Source of the DNA: Cloeon dipterum
Lineage: Eukaryota; Arthropoda; Insecta; Ephemeroptera; Baetidae
DNA: 64,000 bases
Assembly (NCBI RefSeq): GCF_949628265.1
Contig: NC_088788.1
Span: 34,024,335 to 34,088,334, forward strand
Direction of reading: 5' to 3'
The notes beneath the pieces were generated by a model. The model was not told the DNA's origin, searched no databases, and saw only the letters and a list, made by a program, of their open reading frames with translations. The translations under genes and the position numbers were made by a program. Within the stretch, counting starts at the first letter, position 1; the number at the start of each line of letters is the position of its first letter. This document shows, one piece after another, positions 1 through 13,500 of this stretch.

Positions 1-2724
1 CAAAAACTTTCATTAGCCAGTAGCAGGCCTTTGGATTGGAAAATTTTCAGAATCTCGTGAAAAAACAGGCACCACACCAATTCATGACATGAGAAAAATT
101 CACTTCTGACATTTTTGCTTGGAATCACGCTGTTTCTCAGATTAAATCATCTTCCTTCTTGAGTACAAAATTGCTATTCAAAAGAGTCTCTCGTGCTTTG
201 TTGATTTTTCTCTTGCAACTCTCTAAGTCTTATTGGGCACAATTATTTATATAAATAATGATCTTCACCGACCGCCGAGCCGAGAACCTTGTCGCACAAT
301 TTTACGCTCTTGACCTCCGACAATGTTGTTGTGGTTTGCACAAGGCTGTTGCACAAAAACAAACAAGCACAAAAAAGATCTCGGCGGCCGGCGCTTTTTT
401 TCTGACTTTTTATGTTCCAAAGCGTGTTGTTGGTTTAAGTCAATGACAATTGTTATCTAATTATAAAAGTGGAAAGTACCAATGAATGAGCCATGAATCT
501 GATTATCATGAGATCTAGTCAGTCACGCATGATTTCTGATGTAACGCAACATTTTTAACAAAATTTCTATTCTGTAACAAAATCGATAGACACAAACGTT
601 TGTAAACTGTATATTACTCATCTAGAACACACACAAAACACAAACATGCATTTCACAAACAGACAAACACACAGCTAAGCAAAAAAAGTTTGAATCCCAA
701 GCAAGAAAAGAACATTGTTCCAAACTGATGGAAGTAACCAAAAATTAAGTGTGTTGTGGCTTTTTTCTCCTGATGGAATTGTTGAAAAAAAATATTTATT
801 GAATATTTGGACGAGGTGTGCAGCAAGAAGTTTCGAGGTGTTTTTGTGGTGCAAGACGAAGAAGAAGAAAGGAAGAACAGAACAGTGCTTGACGCGCTCG
901 TGGTGATAAACACAGAGATTTTAATAGGGTTTACTTATGCCATTTGTAATGCATGCTTCACGTAGGCTACAAAACAAAAATGCGGCATGATGCTAGAGGA
1001 ATTGAAATTGCCACTCATATCTTCGCAAAATCTATCTACCTGAGTATGAGCAGAAGAAGAAACACACACCCCCATTTCACAGAAAGATGTTGATTTCGTT
1101 TTCTCGGAAGCATGTATAAAATGTATTTTCTTGTAATCTGTGTCTTGGGACCTTTAATTTAGCCATCGGTCACGCAAAACGATTCTCTTAACCCCACCCC
1201 ACACACGCAAAAATCTGGACCAGTGTTTTCAGCATCATTTCGTCACACATGTACAGAACCCGGTAGGAGATAATATATGGAATCTTTCGAAATTATAAAT
1301 ACGAAGATGAGTGTGGCTTATATAGTGTACGATAAATTATTGTTTCCTAATTTGCGTTACGTTCTCCTAGACTTACAGTTTAAGAAACTAGACCACTGCT
1401 TTAACGAAAAGAAAAGAAAAAAATGATCAGGTGGGACCCGATTCTCTCTCTCTCTCTCGTTGGTAATAACTGCTAAAAATGTCTCTTGTTATAATTTATT
1501 GCTGATAACAACTTAAGGGATAATATCAAACTCTGCTTTGGGTCAGTTCTAAAAAGTCTAGAGAAACTTTGTAGTAATAAAATTCATAAAGTGCGAGTGT
1601 GCGTGGAATTTAGTGCGAGTGGTGTAATTCGTCGAACAATATTTTTATGTCTCTTTGCAGAAACCAAGAACATACATAGTGTTGTGTTTGCAAAATAAAG
1701 AAACAAGTTGAGAAGAGATGTAAAAGTCAATGCCTGTTGTAAAAGAGCGTGTCTGAGTAAAAAAGAACACGCTGCGAAAATTACACAAAACTAATTCCTC
1801 ACAGGTATGTAGTCCAAAATGGACAAAAATGCACTTACTTAGCTACAATTACGGACATTAAACTTAGCGCACAATTGGCTTGAGCAAGAAACAACGGACA
1901 AATGTAATTGTAATTCAAACTCACAAACAAACCAACCACTCTTTCACACAATCATGCATTTATTTTGAGGTGGCATTTTAATGTCCAAAATCTGCATTTA
2001 CTCTCGGTAACTAATAGCTTCGATTTCGTACCTTCCATCCAATCACCAAGTCGACAAGAGGTTGGTGTTGTCATTTTTGCATATAACACGAACAAAGAGT
2101 TGATTTGTACACGTGAGATAGTGGATCATTAACTGTACATGAGTCACCGCGCCCGCCCTCGGGCCATCCGACATTGATTAGATCAAAAAAGAGAAAAGTC
2201 ACTCATCGCAAATCGAAGAAAAGAGTTTCAATAGCGAGTAGCCGAGTCACTGATGCTTAATTATTACTCTGTATGACTATTATTATTACTGATGTAGATT
2301 ATTATTGAAAGTGGGAATAACTGATTGAGTGGATTCAGCGCAAGGATCGCAACTTTAATATTGATTGTCATGGATATAATTATGAGATAATATTAAAAAG
2401 ATGATTACTACCGCAACATGAATGCCATATTGCTAAAAAGAATAATAACTGTGTCGTCTGTGTATTGAAAAAGAGAACAAGATGAAGAATAACACGATGA
2501 TTAAGAAAAAAAGCTATTATGTATTTACGCAAGAAAAAGAAAAACCGTTAAAAGTACTACCAAGAAATCGCCCTTTGGAAAAATGCAAATTCAAATTTTC
2601 CTTATAATCCCACCTCTGTAATTATTATTATATAAATTAAAATAAAAAGTCATTTTGTGTCATCTAGTATATAATATAAAATAAATGCAAGCCATGTTCT
2701 ATGTAAAAAATACGTGTCGCTTGT
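1..2724. other. AT-rich intergenic stretch, no gene recognised
   Basis: All frames are broken into short ORFs without recognisable domains. The DNA is AT-rich with A-runs, ATT-rich simple sequence around 2260-2400 and a short (CT)n run near 1443-1459. It lies beyond the 3' end of the minus-strand GNAT gene. I see no tRNA, transposon end or exon-like segment here. Confidence 0.6.
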
Positions 2725-2730
2725 TTTATT
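2725..2730 (-). terminator. polyadenylation signal of the GNAT gene
   Basis: An exact AATAAA on the minus strand, about 50 nt after the stop codon of the GNAT gene. Spacing and strand fit a 3' cleavage signal. This is inference from motif and position only. Confidence 0.5.
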
Positions 2731-2778
2731 TCTAAACTTAATTAACATCCGATAAAGCTTAATACAGGCTAAAACTCC

Positions 2779-4405
2779 TTAATCAGAATTGTCAGAGACG
2801 CTGAAGGCGCGGTTTCCCAGCGAGTCCTGCAGCACCCTGATGCACACGTGCACCGTCCTGTGGGGGTCCACGTTGGGGAAAGCGAGCTCTCCAGTCTTTT
2901 CGTCCTTGATGTCTTTATACTCGATCTCCTTGACTTTTTCCATGTTGCAACGGAAGGCGGTGATTTGCGACGCCACGGAGGTGAAAACCGTCTTCGTCAC
3001 TTTGATTCCCAGGGTCCAGCACATCTGGAAGCGGGCCTTCAGCAGGGCCTCACCCAATTTCCGGCCGCGATGCTCTTTGTGCACCTAATTAAGGGTATAT
3101 ACAGAGTAAAAAAACATTAAGCGGTAAACAAAGTACTTACAGATAAGCCAGCTGCATCCATATAGACATCAACTCCGTATTCTTTGAAACAGTCAACCTA
3201 AGTATTCAGTATTATTATCTGTTTCAGAAACAATATTATTTTGCCTGCGCTTTCAAAGTGCATTTTTTGCAATTGATATGATTATCTGGAGATTTTCGGG
3301 GAAGATATAATATATTTATCTCACTATTTAGTTAACCCCTTGCATTTCTTGAGTATATGCAATGTGCATTGCTAATGGGACAACCGGGTTGTCTATATGT
3401 TCACACAACAAAACTTTTCCTAAACTTATACTATTATTCCTTCTCTTCACGTAACCAAAGAAACAGAAAATTCAAAATATCAGTGAATATTTTTTTAAAT
3501 TTTTGAGTTCGATGAAAATAAAATTGACTTCAAACTTTTCAATTCACCTGATTTGACAGTTTTCAGCAATTTTGTACTTTTTTATATAATTCAATAGTTT
3601 TATTACATATAATTATTGAAAATTCATTATCAGACTCTAGATCAAATCAATAAAAAAATTAATACCTGAGCTGAGATTTTTGCATAAGGCGCTAGTGCTC
3701 TGATGATGTTTTTCCCGGTGAATTGGTCTTCGATTTTAACTTTTGGCTCATCTTTTACTCCCAGCATCAGCACGTTGACTCCAGCAAGGGGAATTCGCGG
3801 CTCGCTGACTGCAAACGAGTTAAGTTGTTTCATTTGGAGGGTCACATTCAAATATCTCAATCGCCGCGCGAGGAGAGAATGGTAGGAGATGCTCTCGTAA
3901 TTTATTTTATTCAACACATTCCCAAGGTTACTCTGATGCCGCGGCTATCACGTAGTACGCTGCGATTGAAATTTTGCACTCCGGTGAGGTCAAAATGTCA
4001 AATAGAGTATAAAGAGGATACTCACTAGGCTTGCAATCAGCGCCCTGTGATTTTTCTGGCAGGGCAATCAGAGTCAGGTTCTGTTTGATCAAATCTCTCC
4101 ACCACTCGGAAATTTCCTCCATGGAAACGGGGTCTTTTGATACTTCACTGTTACTGCAAAGTTTCATTTAAAATATTACAAACACAATTGGAAAAAAAAT
4201 AATTCTTGGATTAAAAATTTTCATTTTGAACCAACCTGCAAAAAGGTTCTTCATTGATAAAATAGGTGGTCATGTGGTAAACGACAGATTCGACGAGGTC
4301 CGGACTGCAGTTCCTGATGATGTAGCCCGGCACCTGCTTCCACACCTGAGGGTTGGTGCCCAGGTCCTCGAGCGGGATGCGCAACTTGGGAGCGTCCACC
4401 ACCAT
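2779..4405 (-). CDS. GNAT-family N-acetyltransferase (insect aaNAT-like), 267 aa, five exons
   Basis: Predicted exons on the minus strand are 4405-4236, 4153-4026, 3808-3666, 3197-3141 and 3084-2779. All introns are GT-AG and the phases join cleanly into 804 nt including the TAA stop. The C-terminal exon opens with VHKEHRGRKLGEALLKAR (residues 167-184), which holds the acetyl-CoA pyrophosphate-binding motif R-x-x-G-x-A (R174 to A179) of the GNAT fold, preceded by the beta-4-like stretch YMDAAGLS. The layout resembles the arylalkylamine N-acetyltransferase-like proteins expanded in insects, which acetylate amines or acyl acceptors using acetyl-CoA in the cytosol; the substrate cannot be told. 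The family call rests on the motif; a precise orthologue is not recognised. The start ATG is the first in the open frame and has a (CT)n tract 70 nt upstream. Confidence 0.85.
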
Positions 4406-4469
4406 AGCTGCTTATTTAGTCGACGGAGCGAAATACACTAAAGAGACTCCTGACTGGCGGCTCCGATAT

Positions 4470-5339
<870 letters not shown>

Positions 5340-5665
5340 CCTTTGTTTCAGGCCTCACAGTTGCAGAAAATACCATCTAAAAATCAGGAAATTTTATATC
5401 CCTGGTTGCCTTTTAAATTTTGGAGAAAATCGGCTAATCTGTCTCCTGATTGGAAATCATGACTTATTTCGCTAGAAGGGAAATTTACCTCATAGTAAAA
5501 TTAAATAATAGTAAAATTAAAGAATTTTTCGAGAAATTTTGCAAAATCTACAATTTAATTGTCCCTCAGTCCTGATTTTATAGAGAGATACTGTTGCTAA
5601 ATTTCACAACCAATGAACTCAAGCTATATAGTCAACAATGCACATTAAAAATGTTCAGAATTCTT
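5340..5665 (+). repeat. dispersed repeat family A, copy 1
   Basis: Matches segments near 33.5, 49.2 and 60.5 kb and, inverted, 25.8 kb. Shared landmarks in order are a block reading 'ATCTAAAAATcAGGAAA', a 'TTATTTC' block, 'TTTTTCGAgAAATTT', 'CCTgATTT', 'AGAGATAcTGTTGCTAAATT' and a terminal 'ATAGTCAACAATGCA'. No coding capacity is evident, so it looks like a short non-autonomous repeat. Confidence 0.75.
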
Positions 5666-6739
5666 GGTCTGTAAATCTCTACTTTAATCTCCCGCCGGAG
5701 TAAAGTGCAAAAATTTACACTCCCTCTATTCCCAAATAATCTAAGTTTACCAGCGAAATCTTACATTCTTATCTACATTTTTCTAGACCATATTGATCCC
5801 TGGTAAACGTGTCATCTGCTGAAATCCTGGTGTGCGTGTGCGTTGTCAATCGTTTGGTCCTCGTGCGCGCGGTGATGCAATATCTCTTTGGGCGCGTATT
5901 GATGAAAAATGGACCATTAGTGATAACAAGCACGTAGTCGTGTGATGGTCGCACGTTCTAAAGTCCCTTGGGGCTCCCAAGGATCGCAGCCGTGAGCGAT
6001 TTTTGCCAATTGGAAAAGAGCTCACCCACGCAATCTATTTTCTCTGCCGTTTTTATTTTTATTATTTTATTAAACACTCCTTCAGTTGACCTTGAGTGCG
6101 TGAGTTCACACACGCGCCTATAAATCTATTTATGTCTTCCAATATTGATTACTTATTTACTCTCCTGCTGTGAAAATTACGTATTTTCATGATCAAAAGC
6201 TTAAAAATTCTTTTTGAAATTAATTTTTTTCGCATCATTTGCTTAAAGCACTGCAGTAAGTTTTGATAAACGGTATAATATAGTAAATTATTTCGCAGAA
6301 ACAGCTTGTTTTTATACAAAAAAAAACTTTTGTGAAAAATATTAAATGATAAGTCGATTTTACTCTTTCCGAACTTTGCAAAAATTTCCAAAACGTTTCT
6401 GCGAGTGCCAAAACATGTTTTAACGATTTTCCCACGTTGATACAACAAATTCAAACGAACCACTTGCTTCCTACGCGTGAGCTATCGAGATAATTGCGTG
6501 CAGTCGCGTGAAATTTCTCCAAAATGCGCAGAGGGAGCCGCAATCGGAAGGGCCCGTATGCCAAAGCAGCACCTGACGCGGCTCACCTGCGAGTTTTAGT
6601 AAAGGTGAGTCTTCAAAGATGGCATGCAACAGGTGGTTTCCTGCTGCTTCATTATCTGCTCTCTCCACTGACTTGCTTTAAAGCCGCGCGCGTCTCGCTG
6701 TCGTCGGATAGCCTTGGAATAATTTTATTATGAGAACGC
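5666..6739. other. intergenic stretch between GNAT and Rab23
   Basis: AT-rich sequence with a minus-strand ORF of 104 codons at 6149-6463 that has no recognisable domain and a low-complexity Lys/Leu/Phe composition. The segment near 6470-6740 becomes GC-richer, consistent with approach to a promoter. Confidence 0.45.
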
Positions 6740-7057
6740 GTTGCCCCGTACCTGAGGAAGGAAGGGGAAAGCAGGCTGCGAAGGAGCGAAAAGAGAGAGA
6801 GAGAAAAAAGACGACGGATGGACTGTGTCGTGTTCGAGAGTTGATCGTGAGTGCTGCGGCTCCTTAAGACCCTCCAGTCGCGCGTTTCCTTTTCGCGTGC
6901 AGTGATCCCGGTCGAGTTTCGCGGAATTAGGGTTTGCAAGCAGGTCGCGGATTCAGCAAGGGTTGCGTTGTGGGGCGCGGCTGCTGAGACAGGTGCTTCC
7001 AACGACGACATGGGGAGCCAAACGGCTGTAAACAAAAATGGAGAACGCACCCAGCAG
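6740..7057 (+). other. probable 5' leader exon of the Rab23 gene, with an upstream ORF
   Basis: A GC-richer block ends in CCCAGCAG followed by the donor GTATTT at 7058. The next plus-strand acceptor that makes sense is TTTTTTGCAG ending at 17654, just before the Rab23 first coding exon. If spliced this way, an ATG at 7010 opens a 23-codon upstream ORF (16 codons here, then stop in the next exon), and the Rab23 ATG follows at 17769. The 5' end is an estimate, and the link to Rab23 is inference from strand, order and splice signals. Confidence 0.4.
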
Positions 7058-7212
7058 GTATTTATGCGAGATTATTACCATTTTATAGCTAACAGCATTA
7101 ATTTGAGGGAAAATTATGGATTTTGACACGATCACGTCTACAAAAATCCTGTTAATTTCATAATGCAGTCATGCTATTCAAAAATTTCATATTTTCACTA
7201 TATATTTGAGAG

Positions 7213-7369
7213 TATAACGAGGAGTTGTTAATTTGGAGAGTGGATATTAACACACGTAATTGGAAAATTTGTGAATTTTACATTATTTTATTTAAGAATT
7301 ATTCCTCACGTTTTCCAACTATGCGTATGTACCAAAATGCACTCTCCAAATTAAAAACTCCTCGTTATA
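7213..7369. repeat. inverted-repeat hairpin element, about 157 bp
   Basis: Arm 1 (7213-7242) begins TATAACGAGGAGTT and ends GGAGAGTG. Arm 2 (7340-7369) is its reverse complement with one mismatch in 30. Pairing continues inward more loosely (TTGGAAAA opposite TTTTCCAA), leaving an AT-rich centre. This is compatible with a small foldback MITE or a stem-loop RNA; no target duplication was identified. Confidence 0.75.
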
Positions 7370-8643
7370 AGAGTTTTCGCACTTAAAAACCAGTATTTAA
7401 AAGAGGGCATTAGAAATTTCATAGATTAATTCAGCGATTTTATGAGGTGGATTCGAGTTTCACCGAAACCAGGTATTATTAACGTTGACAAATTGTAACT
7501 CAAAAATAGAAGATACTGGTCTATCCACTGTGACAGGAGTTGAGCACCTTTGGCTAGAAACCACGAATTATCATGTAAACGAGTTGATAGACGAGGTACA
7601 GTTAGAGCGAAACTTGTTCTCTCCGATTTATTTATCTAGATCCTGCAGAGATAAATTTCTGACGAAAAGGGGAGATCAGATTCAGAAGTAACTGTTGACT
7701 CGCGGCATCTTCAGTGAAACATCTTGGAAAACACAATAGTTACTTGCACATAACTTAATTGGGCTTGTGTCAGCGACTCAACAGGAGGTGATTCTGTGAG
7801 CAAAATAATCATATGCAAAAAAATAAGGATTTTGTTTTTGAAAAACTGCGGAAACCTGTTTTCGAATGAAGCCGCACAAACGCGTTGAAAGAAAAGATCA
7901 AGTCGCTGGTGGGCTTTCTCGTGCACTCATTTTCCGCTGCTAATCGACGCGATGTCAAAATATATCATTCCTGCCGCCTTTAGTTGACACTTGTAGCAAT
8001 TTATCAACGCGTAAACAAACGCACAGCAGCCACTCTCAGACTTTCAGAGCTGCATCGGCTCGTTCAATCATAATTCCGTAATTGCCCTATCATTAAACGA
8101 GGCTGCGCGTTCAATTAAAAAAAAATTGAGAATGCATACTAATGGTGCGGCGATTATGCAGCCGGCTCGAGCTGAAAAATCACGCAGGCAGGGATTTGCC
8201 GAGGGGGTGAACAACCTGGAGCAAGTGCATTCGAGACGCTGACCTTGGCACATCCATCCATCTTCACCTAGCACTCTTGGTCCGATTGATCCGTCGCTAG
8301 AAATTATAACTCTCCGTCTCTCTGGGGGTTTCACTTAATTGCTAGGCGCGGTAGTCGCTATCAGCTTAATTGCAGGGAAATATTTTCCATTTTATTGCCA
8401 CTCGGAGAATATCGTCTGGGTTGAAAAAACAAATCCTGCAACTATGTCTTAGGAATCGCCTAAGGTTCAAAACAAAAACTCTGAGAGGCCACAAAAATGC
8501 GAAACTGGATTAGAATATAAATTTCCAGGTCATTTTGATTGTGCTATAAAATTGATTCCACAATGGCTACTCCAATGGGTAATTAACGAGGAATGGAGGT
8601 CTAAAAAAAATAAAAATTGTAACAAGAACAACAAATCACACGG

Positions 8644-8760
8644 TCAGCAGTTTGTTCGGCCCCGCAGGCCTCGGATCAGAAGAACTACTTTGCCTCCAAA
8701 ACAAAATTCATACCAAAGATTTAGCGGTAGAGAATTTAATGAGCGATCGTTGAAAACGTC
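8644..8760 (+). repeat. dispersed repeat family C, copy 1
   Basis: The core TTCGGCCCCGCAGGCCTCGG followed by ATCAG and a CCTCCAAAACAAAATTCATAC block recurs at 43.62 kb with few changes. A weaker relative starts near 49.07 kb. The 75-codon ORF over this region is not supported as a gene because the sequence is repetitive. Confidence 0.6.
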
Positions 8761-9604
8761 CGTCTGCACTCAATTCTGAGTGCAAACGAAAAAAGAAACG
8801 TCAGCAACGAAAGTCTTGACAACCCTACAGCTTCCTGCGACAGAAATTCAACTAACAGCACGAAGTGAAAATTAATAAAATTTTCGTATTCACTTTCGTA
8901 ATGCACTCAAAAATTGTTCTTTTTTTCACACCTCGTCTTTGGATTTGCAAAATAATTTAAGAAAAAACCTTCAGTGGTTTTATTTTATTTTATTTCTGTT
9001 GTTTTTGTTTTGCTATTACAACGCGATTTTCATGCTCTTTGTGTGGTGGTTTTGGACTGACGAAACAAGACTGTGAGACGTTAAATATTTCCTTCTCACT
9101 TGGAGAAGTGATGCGAAACTTTGTTTACCGATTAAATGGAGCCGATTGCTGCCCTTTTTTCTCTCGCTGTGGCCGTTGATAATCAGACAAACAAAGCGCA
9201 AACAGGCTCTCTTTTGCATCCGCGGCTGAATAATGCGTGATGCAAGATAATTGTAATTGCGGTTAACGTGTAAAATTTTGATTTTCCGATTTAATCGAAG
9301 GAGAGAGTGCGCCAAAAATTCTTGAGAATTCTGGCCGTGACCAACTTTTAATTAATAATGATTGTGATTAAATATGATTCGTAAGTTTTTTAACATAAAG
9401 TTTTTAAAGCCGGTGGGCACAAATGAGGTTAATTAAGCGCATTCATTATTTAAAAAAGAGTCACTGAACAAATAATAGCATTATAAATTATGTGAGAACC
9501 ATTTCTCCCAGCTGAATGCATGAATTTGGGTCATTCACAAGGAATTCGTTAAAAAACCTCACAGTCTTCAAACTCAAAAAGTGATCGATGATGAGCAAAA
9601 AGCA

Positions 9605-9677
9605 TGCCCCGGGTGAGGATCGAACTCACGACCTTAAGATTATGAGACTTACGCGCTGCCTACTGCGCTACCGAGGC
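9605..9677 (-). tRNA. tRNA-Met (elongator), anticodon CAU
   Basis: A 73-nt cloverleaf read on the minus strand: acceptor arm GCCTCGG/CCGGGGC with discriminator A, D-arm GCGC/GCGC, anticodon loop CTCATAA, T-arm GTGAG-TTCGATC-CTCAC. A TTTTT terminator lies just downstream at 9596-9600. There is no intron and no encoded CCA. Compared with the usual animal elongator tRNA-Met as I know it, the 7-66 and 28-42 pairs are changed on both sides so pairing is kept, which argues for a working gene. It sits antisense inside the putative first intron of Rab23. Confidence 0.95.
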
Positions 9678-10189
9678 TTGCTGGCAGGGTATAGGAAAAA
9701 AGCGAGTATTTATAGACCGAGTTTGTTCCTGAGCTAAGGTGGATCAATACTAACTGCGGACGGGGCAAATGAAATAAAATATATAATATGCTAAACTCTC
9801 TGATAATATTATTTGCGATTGCGAGTGCAGCTCATTCATAAGAAAATATGAAAAGTTTAATTTTCTTTAATTTTATGCGGTTTGAAATATGATTTAAAAA
9901 ATTAAGGGTTCATTTTCTCAAAATAATTATAAACATAATAGTTACAGCAATTTTGTAATCATTGCCGCGTAACTTTCCTCATATCTAATCGTTTCCTTAA
10001 TTTTACTTTCTCTCCAATTAAGAAATGAACCAACACAAAATCGTTTCCGCTGAATGAAATATTGACTTGCCTCTTGCCTGTGTCCTGTGTCATGTAAGCG
10101 ACGTGCACATTTTCTGATAATTTACACGGTTTTCTCTTTCTTTAATAACTAACCAGAGAAATTTATAAAAAGTAATAGGATCCGAATGA

Positions 10190-10550
10190 TGCGAACCCTT
10201 GTTGGTATGGGTCTTCAGATACCTTGATGAAATTTTGTGGAGGTGCTGCTCTAGTTGGATCCTACAATATTAGGGATTTTTAGAAAAATCAAGTTTTCAA
10301 ACGGTCGTAACTTGGCTTCTGGTTCAGATAAGCTTAAATTCTTGATGTCTAACATTAGTCCATAACATGGTAAACAATTTGTGATCATTGACGAACTTGG
10401 AGGTCAAAGGTCAAGGTCACAGAACCTAATTGTAAAAATAAGAAAATTCACCGCATGTTGAAGGATGCAATTTTTCAAGTTTTAAGCGCCAAAATGTGGT
10501 CCATTTAATGGAGAATAACATATCAATAAATGGTGTGTGGCATGTTTTTT
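10190..10550 (+). repeat. dispersed repeat family B, copy 1, with DR1 sites
   Basis: Similar to 63640-64000 at the window's right edge: both carry 'TTGATGAAATTT', 'GCTCTAGT', then 'TAGGTCAAAGGTCAA'-type sequence, 'GCATgTTGAAGG' and 'AAATGTG.TcCATTTAAT'. At 10401-10419 there are three AGGTCA half-sites in direct repeat (spacing 1, then 0). No coding capacity is seen. Confidence 0.65.
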
Positions 10551-13500
10551 TCTTTTTCAATATATTCAGATTAAGAAGTAGAACGGGTTTTTTTGGGGGA
10601 GGGGAATTTGCACACAGAAACATGAGGTATCCTGAAATTTGCTTCATTTTGGCCAGATTTCGAGCAAGTTTGATGTTAGCATGATTAATCATGACTAATT
10701 AAATTTCTGAGAGGCAGGAGGTTGGGGGTTGAAACTTATCCCCTGCCTCCAGGGGTGGCTTTTTGGGCTTTAACTTTACTTTGCTTGAAACATGAAGTTC
10801 TTGGTGTCAATTCACATTTGTTTCGCCATCACGAATTCAAATCTGGACTGTATTTTGCTGTATTTTAGACCGTGTCTTTCACCAAAGCAAAAATGTTCAA
10901 CTTTGTTCGGGTTCCCCTAAGCACGAAAATTAGAGAAATAAATTTGCTTCGGTAGTAAACCGTGCTATAGTAGTTGTAGCAAAAATATTTCCAGATGATT
11001 ATATTACATAATATAAAAAATTTAAATATTGACTCGTTGGCTTTATGCTAAACATCAAACCACTAGCAATGAAAGAGATGAATTTTCATGCAAATCATCG
11101 GTGCCCTTTTGACTTTGCTGAAAAATAGAGGGGCAACGAATAATAACAAAGGCCGAGAATTCCTGGGATTGCATCCATCCGACAAGATGACAGAACACTT
11201 TCCAGCAGTTCACGCCGAGCAGCCATGAAGCTTGTCATTAAACACCTCTTTTGCGCTTTTTGTATTATGAGCACACAGCACACACCTCCTCGGCGCCGCG
11301 ACGAGATTTGAGTTTTATCAAAAGGGAAACACGCAGCCAGCCGCCCAGAGCGGAGTGAGAAAATTGAGTCATTGGGGTCACGGCAATTTTATACTTGGCG
11401 CCAGTTTTTTCCTCTCTTCCTGAAAAACTCATGACCTCCCGAAGGGCATTATTAGTCCAGTGAATTAGCACACGGCGCGTGCGTGGATTTATGCAAATAA
11501 CGCGCAGAGTCACGACTCAAGAAGTGCGATGCCAGAAAACCGCGCACAACCAGAGCCAAAGTTGCTTTTGTTTTTAGGCTTTTGATCGCCGGCGTTACGA
11601 AATTTATCCCGGAATAACGATCGCGCCAGATGAGGCCGCTTCAACCCGCACATTTTGCCCAGGCTTGTGACGGCGACAGTGTAAATGAAATTTATTGAGC
11701 GCCCAAGTGGTTAATATATTCTGAATCGCTTCATGTTGCTCCGCGCACGCCGTTAAAAGTGCTCGCAATGTTTGGCTTTTCAACAAAAATATTTTTCCCA
11801 CATGTTCAGTTATGGACACTGCTGGGCGGAACCTGATTAGTGGGCCCATAATTCTTATTTAACTTGTGATTTTCAATAACATGGATTAAACAAGTTTGGA
11901 CGAAGGGATACTCCTTTTTGAGCACCGTATACAACTTGACCACACAAGTGTAGCGTAATAATATTACCAAAGAAATATTAAAATTTGAAAAATATTCATA
12001 TTCTTCAAGCACAAATATTTGGAAACGAGCACGTCCAGCACCAAATCAATCTCAGGCCAGAAAAAATTGTTCTCTAATTTTAAATTCAACCCACCACAAC
12101 AAGTTTAGTGCTTTGAACACAAGTCACACCTCAAAGAGTTCTGGATTTTGCTAGGGTTAAAAAATACATATTACTTAACAAAGATTTAAATATATTTTTG
12201 TAATGACAATCAATAGGGCTAAAAAATGCACCTTCTGAAACAGATTGAATTACATAATTTATTTGTAGACCAAAATTTCCTTGCAGGTTTTTGCTATATT
12301 CGATAAAAGTAGATCGTTTAATTTTATATTTAAAGAAATGGGTTTAAATCACAGAACGAAAGGGATGGAAAGTACCTCATATATATCGATTCTACTTGTT
12401 AAATAGGATTTAAATGAATATTTTCACGAGTCATGATTAAACAAAAGCTGACATCACAATCCCAAATTTCAATTTTAAATTCCAGAAGGAATGGGAGCGT
12501 GTACTTTTCCAAAATGGAGATTCAGAATTTGTACAGGAACTGTATATTCAAAAGAAATTAATCTGAATCGAAATTCATCTGAACATATTTAGTAATGGAT
12601 GGAATAACTGTTGCATAATATTTAATCATTTTAAACATAACAATTCGCTCTTCAGCAAGCCGGTCATGCAGAGCTGCTCCGAAATTTCGAACAAATTCCC
12701 TTACGAAAATACAATATTGAATAAATTCTGGCCAGAGAAATTCCAGTTTTTCGGGCAATAAGCAAATTCTGAATCACCCATTTCAAACAAAGAATATTAT
12801 CACCCGGATTTTATTCCTTTGGAGCTCCATAGCTCGCTGTGAAATTAAAATTTTCACCCGATAGTCGCTGAAAAGTGCACAAACTCGATGAAAAATCAAA
12901 ATCTTAAAAATTCAAAGGCTATGCATTGAAGTTAAGTTTTCAATGTGCAGATGATAGCAGTTAAGCTGTTTAAAAATACCTTTTATGTTGCGGCTTTGGG
13001 TTTCGGCAGGAAGTTTTGCGGCACCTGCCCATTAATTGTGGTGCCGGTGGCTGTTGCTTGGGGTTAGTTAGCCTTTAGCCCTTAATTAAAAATTTAACGC
13101 ACTAATAGATTTTCCGGTGCTAATTTACCGTTCCAAAGTTACGAAGGCTGCTCGCTCGCTTGCTTGCTGCCACAGTTAACGCAATTATTATTACCAGCGG
13201 TGCAAGTGGAAAAAATTGGCTCGTGACCGTTTTCGCGCCTTGTGTCTGCGGGAGGGACGAGGAAAAAATATAATTTGTAACGATCCAACTTTTGCATGCA
13301 TATATCGCACGTCGCCTCGTTCAGGTGAGAACGTCTCTGGGGAGATCACGATCGGCGCTTTTAAATATGCATGCCGCATTGTCTTGCGCGCCTTGCCTGC
13401 GTGCACTGAGCTTTTTTTATGTTCGAGTCTCTAGAGCGCCGAGAGCGAAAAGTGTGTGTGTATGCGCGAACATAATTTCGAACAGTTTCGACCCGAGATG

